Source of the DNA: Xenoacremonium recifei
Taxonomy: Eukaryota; Ascomycota; Sordariomycetes; Hypocreales; Nectriaceae
Assembly (NCBI GenBank): GCA_012184525.1
Contig: WOFQ01000015.1
Coordinates: 310,001-374,000 of the forward strand
Direction of reading: 5' to 3'
DNA length: 64,000 nt
Part shown: piece after piece, positions 21,590 through 34,309 of the stretch
How the letters are laid out: each line of letters opens with the position of its first letter
Position numbering within the stretch: position 1 is the first letter of the stretch
Translations under genes and position numbers: made by a program
The notes under the pieces: model-generated
The model's input: the letters and a program-made list of their open reading frames with translations, nothing else
Told to the model about the DNA's origin: nothing
The model's database searches: none

Positions 21590-24500
21590 CTAGTTGCATG
21601 GGAAGTTATCAGTCGACTTCTGGTAGTACCAGTTGTACGAAGCCTCAGTATAGCTGCAGATGGGAGAGCTGTACATCCCCGCGGCCTGAACACCGTTGTC
21701 ACCCACGTCCACAATAACATCCCAGCTCGACATGTCCACGGCATCCCAGCCGTTGGCATTGCCATTTGCCACGTAAGCATTAACTGACCTGAGCACAGAG
21801 TTAGATACACAACTTAAGAAAGCAGGTTAGACGGAGGCAGACGTACGACATGAGGAGATCGGTCAGTTCCAGGCCGCCAAAGTTTGTCCCGTCAAGCTTA
21901 TCTACACCCGGCGGCGGCTGTGATTGATGCTGGTCGGTGCATTCCCAAAGGAACTCCGCCTTTGAGTAAGTGCATTTCTCGCCGAGATACACAAGCCAGT
22001 ACGGCGTGTCAGTTGAAGTGTCGCAAGCGAAAGCCACGCTGGGCTCGTAGAAACCGATGGTATCGAATTTGTCTGCGGCAGCCTTTGTAGCACCGTCACA
22101 GGTCGTAATGTCGGCATCGTCGTCGCCGAGGCCTTCGCCTGTCATCCAGAAGATGCCTGAGCCGTCAACGCCAACCTGGCTCCAGGCTAGTGGAATGCTC
22201 ATCACCACCAGCGCCTTGTAGAAGTTGTTGGTTTCCACTTCGGGGCTGGTGCTGCTCCAAAGCCCGGCCGAGGATCCGTTCGTGATCAGCCCGTTTAGGA
22301 TGGACAGGTCGGTGCCGTTGAAGAGAGAATGGGCATTGTCTGTAATGGTTGACTTCATGCCTACAAACATCGGTGGGTTAACATGATGCTCCTATTAAAT
22401 GCTGATCTTGAAGCATGTTGCTGACTTACCATCTCCAATGTTAGTTGCCAGTTCTTGGAAGGCAATGGCGTCAGAGATACCCTGGGTTCTGTGTCGGGTG
22501 TCAGGTCAGACACAGATATGTGGTGGTAAAGAATTGAGTTAAATAGACTCACGATGAAAGACTGTCCTTGATGAAGCTCAAGCTATTAGACATGATGGCG
22601 CTCATTGAATCTTTCAGGGTTCCGGCAGTGTTCGCTATATTTTTAAAGTCATCTCCTAGGACTGACTTGAGCCCTAGTTATTTGCTTTCATTAGCCCTAG
22701 AATCAAGTATGGCACAGTGAATGATGGCACGCGGAACTTACAGGAGTTCCAGAATGGAGCAGCGATGAGACCATATACCAAGCCGACTGCATCCAGAGTC
22801 AACTTGATCTTCTCGGTATCTGCAATGTCTTCGAACGCCGTCACGACCTCATCAGTTTTGCCATTGTAGTCCTGAACTGCGTCATCAACTGCGTTCCACA
22901 TCTCATCCAGCATGGAATGGATGTTGGCAATAGAGTTAATGATCATGTAGCTAGGGTGATGTGAGCACAACTCAAGAGATTTGCAAGTCATTGTAGAACT
23001 CACCCTGCGGGACTTGAAACACCCGTAGCGCCACTGAATTGATCGTCGCATGACACCGTCGTATCACATTCAGTGTTCGGGACGAACTCGCACTGCCTGT
23101 TGGAGGTAGCTGTACACAGTCAATAAGCATGACGATGGCAAAGATATTAGGCGAAGGATGGCCTTACCGTGAATATGGTCAGCGATAATTTGGGAGAACT
23201 CAAAGTTGTTGTACGTCGTATGGCTATCGTCCGTAACAATAGAAGCTGTGGATTTATAGTTCTCAAAGTAATTCTTGAGCTCTGTCCAAGCATCTTCGGC
23301 ATCAGCATCGGCCCATCGCTCATAACCCGGGTTCAGGTCACTGGTCAGTGTTCCATGACTACAATTAATTGACATCCATTCGTCGGTAGATCCGAGCTCG
23401 GTCAGGTCCGGTGTGTAGCAGATATCGAGAGGGCAGTACCCGTACTCGCAGGCAAATGCGCACGTGTCAGATATGTAGACGTTATCATCATACTGAGCGG
23501 CAGCTTCTGAAGACGAGCTAGAGTCAGACACTGAAGGTAAGTCCACAAGTGCACCAGTATCTGTACAGGTGCAAAGGTGAATAGGGCCTGAGGGCAGAAA
23601 TGTGAGTAAGCGTTATCATAGTAAAGCATTAGTCCGAGGCCTTTACTTACACCATCCGTAGTTACAAGCGAAGCTACACAGGGCGTTGATTCCCGAACCC
23701 AGGCTGCTATCGCTAACCTCTCCGGCAGTACAAGCCGGAGGCAGGAAAGGAGAAACGGAAGGGGTAGACAAAGTTCCGTCGGTATCAGTACAGTAGGGTG
23801 TAAAGGCAGAGCTGTCGGCGAAGCCATAGGTGTAGCCCCAACTACAAAGACCGATGTAGTTGGTGTCGTTCTTGGCGTATCCTGCGAGACCTGTAGCATC
23901 GGGGAGTGTCTTCTGCTTGCCGAGCTGAGTGCAAACGCAGGCTGTCGGGTGTTAGTCTATTTTCCACTGCAGCTTTGTTGAGATAATCACCTCCGACGGG
24001 GCAGTAGCCATATTCGCAAGTGATTCCGCAGATGCCGGCGAAGCCAGAAGCACCTGTACCCTGGATGCAAACCTGATCATCGATGCTAGGCGATGTGGTT
24101 GCTGATACAGTACCGTCTGCGAACGCCATGAGAGCGACGGGGTTGAAGTTAGTATAGCCATCTGTACAACCTCCAATGGAATCGCCATCGATTGTTGCGA
24201 TAGTCGAGCCGTCTCGGTTAAGTGTTATTGTCACATCGCCAGTTTTTGTGCCAATGTACGTATAACCATGGTAAAAGCCGACGTTGTTGACTGGGGTTTG
24301 AACCCAAGAGCCCTATCCAACATGTCAGCCCCGAACTTATTATCCCATACCACGCATTTGTTAACTTACGGCCATGCTGGTCCCACCAACCGTCACGGTC
24401 ACGGAAGCCTCAGATGCCAGCAGGGCAGTATATGAGATGTAGTAGGAACCTTCAAAAATGTCCGAGGGCGAATACTCGTACTGAAGCTGCGAAGCAGTAT

Positions 24501-25706
24501 TCACCGTCGTGTCACCGTCGCTACAATCCTCGACATGGTTTTTCACTATGCCTATTAGTCGCTAGGAATTGGGTATTTTGAGAGTCTCTTACAGTATGTC
24601 GCGGTGAGCATTTCGTTTGTGAATGATGCCGTTCCGGTTTTGTAGAGCTGTGTCCATGCCGACAATTGGCGAAGCCATGCCTCGTGCTTGACCCCTGTAA
24701 CATAGTCGTAGGTATCATCACCATCTTCGAATGGAGGGGAGGATTCTGCATTGCCAATGTAATGTGACTGAGATCGACATGGTCAGCATGACAAAGGCTT
24801 GGTAGAAGTGGAAAACTACCTCTCCGAAATCGTTCCAGCTAATGATCTCGACATAATCGGGCTGCAGAAACAAAATTTCCACCCATCTCTGCTCCCACAG
24901 GTTCATAGTCAATACAGGCCACATCCAGTTCTTGTCATATCCTGGCAAGTTTGTGTAAAACCAACCGGCCGCGGGCATCATGTAAGGCTTTCCTGATCAG
25001 GGGTTAGCTCAATCACAGGCTCCAACACTCCGCATACAACACACCATCAAGATACTGTATGTAGGATGCATCAGTGTAAGTGTCCATAGCGTCGCCGCCC
25101 CAAGACCATGCGGCCCAGCTGAAAAGGCCATCTGCAATGCCATCCTGAAGCTCCAATGCCGCCTTGGCACCCAGCGAGGACCAGTCAGGAATGAAGAAGC
25201 ATCCCGTCTCGGACTTGATGTCAACCCAGTCAGCAGCACTACCTGGGCCTTCAAAGGTAGAGACAAAGGGGGCGCCATCGCGTTGGTAATATACGCTGTT
25301 GCTTCCGTACTGTTGGATGAGGGAGATCACATCTGACTTGTCCCATGCACCGTTTCCAGCGTAGTCGAAGGAGAAGAACAGTTGAATACCACCATAGGCC
25401 TCGGCAGCAGCGAAGGCGTTAGCGATCTGTTCGTCGTTGATGGAATTTCCTGATGCAATGTTGAGAGCAAAGGCGTCGATGCCAACAGTTCCGGCAAGGA
25501 TCATGTCAGTCTTCCAGTCCGTCTCAGTGAAGTTGCCGGTGTTGTCCACCTGCCCACAGATGTTAGTCAATTATGCTCACATGGTTAATTAAATAACGTT
25601 TGTCAAACACAAGACGGACCATATAGTGGCAAAATACTGCTTTGCCTGCGACATAGCGGCTAAAGACTCCTAGCAGCAGAACTGCCAAGTTGACATGGAA
25701 GTTCAT
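21590..25706 (-). CDS. Multi-module secreted GH71 alpha-1,3-glucanase (mutanase)
   Basis: Fourteen exons and 13 introns (21789-21846, 22361-22429, 22489-22552, 22674-22741, 22951-23003, 23110-23167, 23588-23650, 23942-23990, 24313-24369, 24546-24592, 24768-24819, 24993-25044, 25550-25619) give 1118 residues. A signal peptide (MNFHVNLAVLLLGVFSRYVA) leads into a GH71 domain of about 400 residues with KAVFCHYMVDN, DWKTDMILAGTVGIDAFALN, YMMPAAGWFYTNLPGYDKNW and EIISWNDFGESHYIG. A beta-rich segment follows, then repeated Cys-rich modules (CGITCEYGYCPVGACVC, CSFACNYGWCPIHLCTC, CAFACEYGYCPLDIC). The last 500 residues or so are a largely helical domain ending in another Cys-containing part. GH71 enzymes hydrolyse alpha-1,3-glucan in fungal walls. 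The extension is much longer than in the minimal mutanase; I know similar tails only from fungal glucanases and chitinases and cannot name a function. Confidence 0.9.
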
Positions 25707-27984
25707 CCTCCCCGTTGTTTCCCAAAAGAGTGTAAATGATCTTAGAAACCTAAGCTTTTGGCAAGGGAGGGATCCGATGATCGATACCTAAAGGGACAGG
25801 CTCTCTGCATTTATATGTGTGCCGAAGGATCTAAACTCCACGGAAGATATGTGCTTCTTGTTCGACTAGTTCGCATAAGGCCCACCAATGAGAACAGTCG
25901 GGCAAGACTATATCCATCCAGGGGTGTCTAAGATACCACTTGGGTCTCCGTCGATCCACTGTCGGTGACTGAAACTAGATTGGATGCTTCCTCCTTTTGC
26001 GGCACTTGAATGCGCGGTCACCAAATGTCGCGTGGTATCTAGCCGATGTATGGAGTCGGGCGGATAGTCTAAGATGAGATGAAGCATCATATGATACCCC
26101 TCTTTCAAAAACAAAGGCCCGATAGCTAAAGGACATTTACCAGCACGCCCTTGTGGTAATGTTCAACTTGCAAACAGCAATTCTAAATCCAAGATTCTAT
26201 ACGAGGTAGTCCTGGGAGGACTCGGGGTAGAAACCCAAAATGAGATTAGAATAGTCTTTAAGCTCCTGCACTAACGTGCAGCATAGAACATTAACGCTCG
26301 GCAGTTATATCTCGCTGCTGATTCGGCGATGTCCTCCTATGGAAACCCCTCTTTGACAGGAACATAGATTTGTACCAACCATCAGCGGTCTCCATCTCAC
26401 AAACTTCGGATTTTGAATTTATGCGTACGACGCGTCTCTTCGTGCTATCTATGAAATACTCCATATGCACCGCCCGAATATGGATATAAAATGCGTTCAG
26501 TGGTGTCGACAACCATCGGATTAAGCACGTGCTGTAAGCAGCTAATTTTATCCCCACCAAGATAGGCGACGAAGGATCAGCTCAATTACACTGAAAAGTA
26601 CTTTGGTGTAAGTGACTGGAATAATTCTAAGCGATATCGAACCTAGCCCGCAGTGGGGATACTCAGTCACGGCCATGAACCCGGTAATATTTAGAGTATA
26701 TGCGACGGTGCGTAATGCACGTGCCTTATGCCGATTCTCGGTCATGAGAAAGGAGTGGGCTTACTTCAGGCAAAGTCTCCCGAAGGCATATGGTATTTGA
26801 GGATAAGAGGGGAGTACTCATAAGAGCCTCTCTCTCATATGAGGAGCCCGACGGTTGACCGAAAGGTCCGGAATTACGGGCTCCCGGGTAAGCTTTCGCC
26901 CGTCGCTAAATTCAACCTCAGTCTCGCTCAAAAGCATTCATTTTATTGTTGAACTTTTCTTTGTTACTGTGAGATCGGCTATCGTTCTCTAATTTCAAGG
27001 GTTACTAGGTCAAGGCTCTTGAATATGTAGGTTAAACACCAACATTGATGATGTTCCATAGTCCGCCCAGCATGAAGAGACAACTACAGGTGGGTTATTC
27101 GGAACCCACTTAACCGGTTTGGCCGGCCAAGAAAGGCGAGATGGTAATATGGACACGAACTCACAAGACATCATATTTTTATTTGATTGAACACTAGGCG
27201 TTCCCTTATGATGCAAATGTCATATTTGCGATCCTAGATATAGGTGAATTTTGGGACTACTAGACCATCTTCATTGGTAAGAGAGACGGAATTACAGAAG
27301 CCAAAACCCCGCTGAGCCGAGGCCGAAGCTTGTTCCAGCAGTTAGGCAGCTATATGCATCTCTAGGGCTGCCTTGGCTGCCTTCAAAGAGTTCGCGGCCT
27401 GAGATGGACATTTTCCGCCTGTTGCACCTAAAACCTGCAAGCCTGTGGCGATGCCGCAGCAGGGGTGCGTCCTTACGCGTCTCTGTTTCGCGGGCTCACT
27501 CCTCCTTAACCACCATGATACTAAATGTCCTTATTTCCCTGCCAGTTTCTTCATCTTATTCGTGACTGATTATTCGCTATTTTTTTTAGTCGCTCGATAG
27601 TTCCTAATACTTCGTACATTTCACTTTTGAACTGCACCCTACCCATTGGCACGCCAGCTTGGCTGTTCTATAATTAGAAGTTGGGCAAGGCCGAAAGTCC
27701 GTCCCGTTTGCAGCTGTTAAATCTGATAGTACTCAGTACCTGGAGGTTCCGAGGCTAGCGCCATCCCATATTAAGGCGTCTGCCGCCTTGCTGACAAGCT
27801 CGCCCTGCATTCAGGCTGCCTCCGGCCGCGCCATCCTCGATTCCTCCGGGTCTTGCGAGCAGACGCTCCATTCTAAACTCCCATCTTGCCCGTCTTGGGA
27901 ACCACTTGCAACTTTTGGCCAGCATTACTCTTGTAATGGTGGCTGACTCCGACCTTCCTGGCCAATCCAGAGCCTGTCCCACTC
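25707..27984. other. Intergenic region, 2.3 kb
   Basis: Separates the divergently transcribed GH71 and kinase genes and probably holds both promoters. No ORF here has protein-like composition over more than 90 residues, and no repeat or mobile-element terminus was recognised. A poly-T run and T-rich stretch lies near 27540-27600. Confidence 0.5.
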
Positions 27985-30900
27985 ATGGATTACTACCTGA
28001 GCCTTACCGTGCGCTGCAACAAAAGCCGAGAACACTCCAAGGCTCTCTGGAAATGTGCCTATCCACCGATTTCGAGCCCAGATTCTGCGTGCCGAGAACA
28101 TGAGGCACGACGACCCACAATGTTCTTCTTACAAGAAGAGCTGAAAAAGCATTTTGGGAAAGAGGAGACTATTGAAGACCTCTTGAAATGCAAATGCCCT
28201 GATTGCGACGCTGGCCGAAAGAATAGCAACTTCTCTAACCTTGACCGTGACACCTTGATTGAAAGGATTCCGGAAAAGGATGGTCCGCTTGCCTTGGCTT
28301 TACTGGTATATCTTTCGAAACTACATTTCATTTATTTCTGGAACACTCGTAACATCAAAAAAGAGGGTTTCCGCTCGGCTATCAACACGTTCTTGATGAA
28401 CACGGACGTCAAACTTCATTCCAACTCTGAAATGAAGGCGGTTTTTGAAGATGCTTTAAAGCAGGCCATACCGCTTTTCGACCCCGTCAAGCTTGATTTC
28501 GACCACAGTCCTTACCCATCGCGCACAACCTACGAGGAAGAGTCCAGGTTCCCGTTCTGCAACGTCAAAATTCTATCAAAGGACTCCTCTTCAACCCTAA
28601 GGAGATTTGAGATCCATGAAGAGTACTGCTCAAAAGAAATCCGAAAGCACATGGATCGTTATCAAGGCTCGGTGATAGGACACGGAAGTGAAAGAAAGGT
28701 ATGTACGGTAGAAAGTCGAGTCCTCTATATCAGCGACCCCATAGCTAATGAAAAATTGAACCTTGTAGCTTCTCTTTGCAAGCAAGTCTGTCAAGAAAAA
28801 CAAGGAGGCATCCTTTGAAGAGAGCGTAGTCCTGCGCAGCATCAATGCAGACCGTGAATCAACAATCGAGAACGTCAACGTCATCAGCCTTCTGACATGT
28901 TACACCTGGCGTGATGAATTTTACTTCATATTTCCTTTCATTGAGTCAGATTTGTATAAACATCTCAATGAATCAGGCCATAACAACGTCTCAATTATGA
29001 AAACCGGAATACCGTTGCCTAAACACTGGCTATGGAGGCAAATGATCGGAGTCAGCGAGGCGTTGAGTGCTATCCACACAGGGAGAAAATCAACGCGAGA
29101 TGCCTCCCTCCGAGTTATTGTGTCTCATTTTGACTTGAAACCGAGCAATATTCTTCTTACGAAGGATGAGAAACTGATGATTACAGATTTTGGGCGATCT
29201 ATTATCGAATTTGTCACTGGGCAGGACAAGCCCGAAACCTATTGTAATTCAGGAGACCCGTTATATGCTCCGCCAGAATCTCAACGACCCAGCACAGCAC
29301 CTGAGGAGGGCGGACACAACATTACCGCACAACAGAACTATGACGTCTGGTCTCTCGCTTGTATCATGATACAAGTTCTGCTCTATCTCTTTGACGGAAA
29401 TCCCTCGTTACCAAAGAGCCCTCTGAAGAACTTTCAAAGCAGAATAGGGGAGACTGACCAGCGTCATCGTTTCTTCGATAACGAGGGGGAGAGAAAGTCG
29501 TGCGTCGAGTCCACCATCCGGGACTTGCAAACACAATACAGACACGAACCCGCCCACCATGAATACATAAAAGCCATAACCGAGTTGATACTCAATATGT
29601 TCGACAGTAACCAGTACAGCAGACCATCTTCGGAGGACGTGGTCGAACGACTCAAAGCTGCAGATGGGGAATATGAGAAGACGCTCACATCTCAAAATAA
29701 ATTAGCCTCGAAAGTCTTTGAACATAAGGTGGCCTCTAATTACTTCAATGAGGTTGGTTGGAACAATGACGACGGGTTGATAGTCTCTTTTGCTGCAATG
29801 TAAGTATTTCTGAGACTTCGACTCTGAGAAGATTAACGATCATCATAGGGACCAAATACATATCGAGGTCGTCGATAGGGCCGATGGAAGTGTCAAATAC
29901 AATTCCCAAGAGTGCCGTTTTCGACTGTTCAAAAAAAGAGGTCAGAAAAGATCTTTTCGGTTGGTCTGGGCTGGAAAGGAATCACAAGAACCAAAAGAAG
30001 AAGACAGTAAGTTGCGCCCTCTACATAGATGTCACTTGCATCGTAACAAAAGTTTCCAGTCATTTTCCCTGAGTGGTGTTTCCAGCCAACCTACGTCTTT
30101 CAGAATGACAAGTTAGATTGCGCCCTCTTTCCGCACCTTTCAAAATCCGAAGGTTTAACCTATATCTTTACGTTTGGTACTCAGAAAGGTGTGTCCAGTA
30201 TTCGCCATTCGTTTGCATCATTTAACGGGATCAGATGTCTACTCGTTTCAAGCAGCGTTGACGCAATACGAGGTCCTGTGGGATGGCGATAAGTAAGTCT
30301 GCCGTAAATACTGCTCCGAATTTCTTCTAAATACATTAGGTCCTCAACCCTCATGAAGGCAGACTTCACCTTCATGCCACACAATGGGAGGAAGACATTC
30401 ACTTTGCATGGAGCTTATGTTCAGTTCTGGGTTCAACATGAGACCCAAGTAGTTGGTCAGGAAAGAAACCCACAAGCTTCACCCTACACCGTCAAGTCGA
30501 TGGCTGTCTTTACGAAAGATAATATTATCGAGATCCCACGTTTGTCTCATGTGGCCCCTATGACCTATCAATTTAGGTGCTAACATGTTTAGTGGACAAC
30601 CAAAGACGCTTCAAGATCCTTCAACCACAGAAGATAGTGGAAATCGAGGTTAATTGGAAGAAGGGGCAACATCATGGGTTCTTCGAGACCTACTGGCTCC
30701 CACGCGTAATACCGTGGACCAGCCAAGAGAACCAATCTTCAGCATTCTCGGAGTCGCTCTTGGAGTCGCCATCGTTGCAACCTGGACAAAGAGAGATTGA
30801 CAAGAAAGAGATTAAAGGCAAAATGACACTAGACCGAATGAAGAATACGAAAGGCAATGCGCCGATAGATCACATTCGGGTTAAAATACTGAAAGGCGGT

Positions 30901-31006
30901 GAGTTACGCGACATGATGTATGGAGTCTTGTATTGAACATCCTAACGCCATCATTCTAGGTGCACAAATAGGGGTTGCCCTGAAAAATTACTTGCCAGAG
31001 GAGTGA
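27985..31006 (+). CDS. Non-RD protein kinase with N-terminal helical and C-terminal beta-rich regions
   Basis: Eight exons and seven introns (28699-28768, 29800-29848, 30007-30059, 30189-30234, 30293-30339, 30540-30592, 30899-30959) give 880 residues. The start is uncertain: the ATG at 28120 has a better context (ACA-ATG) and would give 835. A helical region with LLKCKCPDC precedes the kinase domain. Kinase signatures are a weak glycine loop (VIGHGSERK), the catalytic loop SHFDLKPSNILL, the DFG of MITDFGRS, and an APE-like YAPPES. The catalytic loop has His-Phe-Asp instead of His-Arg-Asp, but the catalytic Asp, Lys and Asn and the DFG Asp remain, so activity is plausible. About 330 residues follow, with short beta-like segments (VYSFQAALTQYEVLWDGD). 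This matches lineage-specific fungal kinases of unknown targets. It ends 92 bp from the CorA-like gene, tail to tail. Confidence 0.85.
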
Positions 31007-31098
31007 AATTTCTTTCTTCATATAATAGGTCTCAAGACTGGCGTTTATCATTTCATCGCAACCGAAGGTCTGGTTCAGTTTGCACTATTTAATTTGCA

Positions 31099-32936
31099 CT
31101 AAACTTGGGAAGTGTGACATTTTGCGTTTTCCTTTGACCTTTGCATCATTTCGACGAATCCATAAGCCAGCATCGTTACCGCTACCAGCGGGATGGCGAG
31201 GATAGCATATATCTTTAAGCCGGGATCTGCTTTCCACGTCATGGGGTTTTCTTGAGCAATCGTGACGAACCCCATCTGTAGAAAGTCCTGTACAGTGAAT
31301 CATCAGTAGATGCCGAGAATTGTTCCCTGGAGGAGCTCTTACCGCAACATAGGAGGCCGGAACAAACACCAAGGCTAGGACAGTGAGTGTCTTGACCACG
31401 TTTGCTTCGCGGCCCGAAGAATCAACTAGTTTTGCAATAGTCAAGGTATTCTGGCTTGTTGTCTCAGTATTCATCTTGCTAATTTCGCTATTCCTTAGAG
31501 ATATCGTGTCCCGGAGCTAGAAAAGCGTCAGACGGTTTATATATATGCTTTGGTAATCTTCTCACATGCTGTAACGTGGTTTTGGCTCGTTCGAGAACCC
31601 CTGAAGCGTTCTTGAGCGAAAATTGATACTCTTCCCAGCATTCTGAAAGCTTTCCAGAAAACTCAAGCAAATGATGAGGAGCAGCTCCAGCCCCATTGTC
31701 AGTGGTTGCAAGGACATCGACCTTTTGTTGCAAATTTTTCATAGTCATCATGTTCAGCTCAATAACGCTTATGACTCTTCCTGCTTGGTCTGCCAAAAAC
31801 TGCAATGTCTTCAAGTCTCTTGCCGAGGTTTGGATGGAATCGAACTCGTTCAGTTTAGCTACCTCCACGCCCGACATAGTGACACGGTCGAACTGCGATA
31901 GCTAATTAGTTTCTTCCTGACTAAATCTTCATCATGGTATTTACCACTTCAGTGACTTCCTTGTCTAGATAATTCACCATGTCTCTCAACTCGACATCCA
32001 CGCTGCGAAAGCATGTCGTATGCAGCCACGTCCAGTCAGTAGCAAACCTAGACTCACAACCTGATTCTCTGACGGAGTCGCTAAGCTTCTGCGTAACACT
32101 ATCTGGCAGTCTTACTAGAATATGTGACATTCTACTTATCTCCGCGTTGACCTTTTGGTAGATAAGTGCTTGGCGGATTTGGAACGGGATCGACCCGGGA
32201 AGAGAATGAGTTTTCCTTTCCACGTATTTCAGAAGGTAGCAAGACTCTAAAGAGCAGAACATATAGTCAATAAATGCACATACGCAATGCGCTGTGGGAT
32301 ACAATAGCTATTTTACTTACCGAAGGAAGCCCACTGTCCAGAACTGCGAAGGCTGATGGCAGAGTCGAAACCAGCGAAACTTTCATCCATGGGGAAGCCT
32401 TTCCGTCCGAATGCCTTCAGGTAGCGGTAGATGCCTGGGAAAACATTCAGCCCGGCCAAAAGAGTCAGAATTCCATCTTGTGTCACTGGCAAGTTGCCCC
32501 AGGCATATACGGGCTCTACAAGACTATTTCCCGTTCATTTAATTCACTGTCCAAGTCGTTGGATTTTTTCTTTGAACTCACAAGAAGGACGACCTGGGGC
32601 ACAGGTCAGAGTCTATCTTCTGTTCGACATCTTCTCTGCAAGGTACTATCTGACTATGATGGATACTGAGATGTTCCCGGAGGCTTGATTCGGTCCGTAG
32701 AAAGACTTCTTCTATGCCTGCATGGCAAAGATTAGCCGGACCATTTGAAGTGCGCATAGCCTAGCGTCACTGATCGCTCTCTCACCATTCGGTGTGATCT
32801 CTGCCACAGGAATTTCGATCGGTCCATCTGGCGGGGAAAAAATATTGTGGGAGTTCTCGGCTAGGTCGTTTTTGATTTGCGAGATGCGTACGTCGTTTAA
32901 TTGGAGGGCCTGCGGCCAAGGCAAGTCTTGTGGCAT
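31099..32936 (-). CDS. CorA-like Mg2+ transporter-type membrane protein (fungal accessory family)
   Basis: Seven exons and six introns (31288-31342, 31517-31565, 31893-31944, 32247-32320, 32524-32581, 32718-32785) give 493 residues. The N-terminal half has the fungal CorA-like pattern: an aromatic beta segment (SSFFLVEPVYAWGNLPVTQD), then a variable acidic part and a region starting ESCYLLKYVERK. A long helical stalk follows (FDSIQTSARDLKTLQFLADQ and on). The C-terminus has the family end (TLTIAKLVDSSGREANVVKT) and two closely spaced membrane helices, TLTVLALVFVPASYVADF and YAILAIPLVAVTMLAYGF. Classical CorA has GMN after the first helix; here the loop reads FLQMGFVTIAQEN, so Mg2+ selectivity is doubtful. 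Such proteins are numerous and poorly characterised in Pezizomycotina. Confidence 0.83.
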
Positions 32937-34309
32937 ATTGGATGAAAGTTATCACAAAGATGATATTTAATGTGGTTAATCAGACATTTTGCGGCTACGG
33001 AGCAGCTACTTAAAGCACGCCAGGTCTTAGGGGTTTTGGGCCTTGTTGGCTGAGAGCCTGTAGGCACTCTCAGCCAACAGATCCAAGCCGCCGCCACCCA
33101 GTGGCAGGATACCAGGGCTGAGCTCACCAGACAGTGCAATTTCGCCCGACTATTAAACAACATTCAAAGCACGCAGTCAATAAGATGAATCATCTTCCTA
33201 AACGTTTCATGCGTTCATTCCACAGTACAATGTTCCACTTGCAAGTGTACACAATGCAACATCGCCACGGCCCCCAACCTCGGCCCAGGCACTGCCCAAT
33301 TAGCAACCGAATGTGGGAGGTCGTCGGGGCCTCGATGCCAGAACCAGTTGATCTTGCTCTTCCTGTCATCAAGTCAGCCTTTGAATGGATTCCGGTGGCA
33401 GGTGTCTCACAGGAGTGATTTCGCGCGGTGCTACGACTTGCCAGAAGCTGGTGCCTCTTACGTTTGCCAACTAAAAGTCTGCCCTTCAGTATGGGCCGTC
33501 GTTTCGGGTTGAAACCGTAGGCTGACTAGGGGGCATACTTCACAGGACCAGATGACAAGACCGCTCTTCGTCTGGCTTGCGCCGAAGGTGACTGCTAACC
33601 AGTTCTTAAGAACATGCTCCAGCACGTCATACTTCACCGCTGTGGTGACCGGCATTGTGATGAGCGAGGAATTTTTTTATTATGGATTTAAAATCTTGAA
33701 ATTGTGTGCTAGTATCGTCATAGATTCCCAGTTGGCAGCAGTATTTATTCTTGGTTACCGCCGCAAGACTGACAGCCTCACCCGGGCTGCCACACCAAGT
33801 CGCCTCACTTTTCTCACGGTTTTGGAATATGCAAGATAACAGCCGCTTGTTCCTTTCGGACGCCTTTTCAGGTGCCTTCTTGGGTGCCTGCTCAGGTCCG
33901 ATAAGCCACAGCGCTTGCTCTGCCAATGATGGCCTAGATGCAGCTGAATGTCTCACTGAACAACACGAGACCGCCACGTTTGGACTCTTCATTGGGTGAT
34001 TCCGCTATCACCTGCATTTTCACCTTGTCGGCTAAATAGTAGGCAGGATCGCCCCATTGTTAGTGTCGTAAGTACTTTATACTTCGCAGAGCCTCATCGT
34101 CCGAACCCCCTGCTGCTCCGGTGCCCTGCCTTGTAATGTTAGCCTTTAGCCCCCAAGGCAAGCAGCGGCTGAGTTGGTTCTCTTTTCTTGCCCAGCAGAG
34201 CTTTTCCTTTCAATTTTCCTCCGTCATTCGTTTCATTCGTTTTACAGATTCCTAAAATTTGTTCCATCATCAGTTCATTAATCGCAGCTATTCGAGACAG
34301 AGAAAGACA
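32937..34309. other. Intergenic region, 1.4 kb, with one strong inverted repeat
   Basis: Lies between the divergent CorA-like and permease genes and should hold both promoters. The only clear structure is the inverted repeat at 33044-33079. Short ORFs on both strands have no protein-like features. The last 130 bases are T/C-rich up to the permease start. Confidence 0.5.
33044..33079. repeat. Perfect 13-bp inverted repeat (hairpin)
   Basis: TGTTGGCTGAGAG at 33044-33056 is the exact reverse complement of CTCTCAGCCAACA at 33067-33079. The 10 nt between them can form a further three base pairs (CCT with AGG). It lies about 110-140 bp upstream of the CorA-like start codon, so it could be a paired protein-binding site or part of that gene's 5' leader. 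Confidence 0.8.

Noticed and set aside
31488..31877. Separate small genes within the CorA-like locus
   Set aside because: These frames are consecutive exons of one gene joined by canonical 49-74 nt introns with consistent phases.
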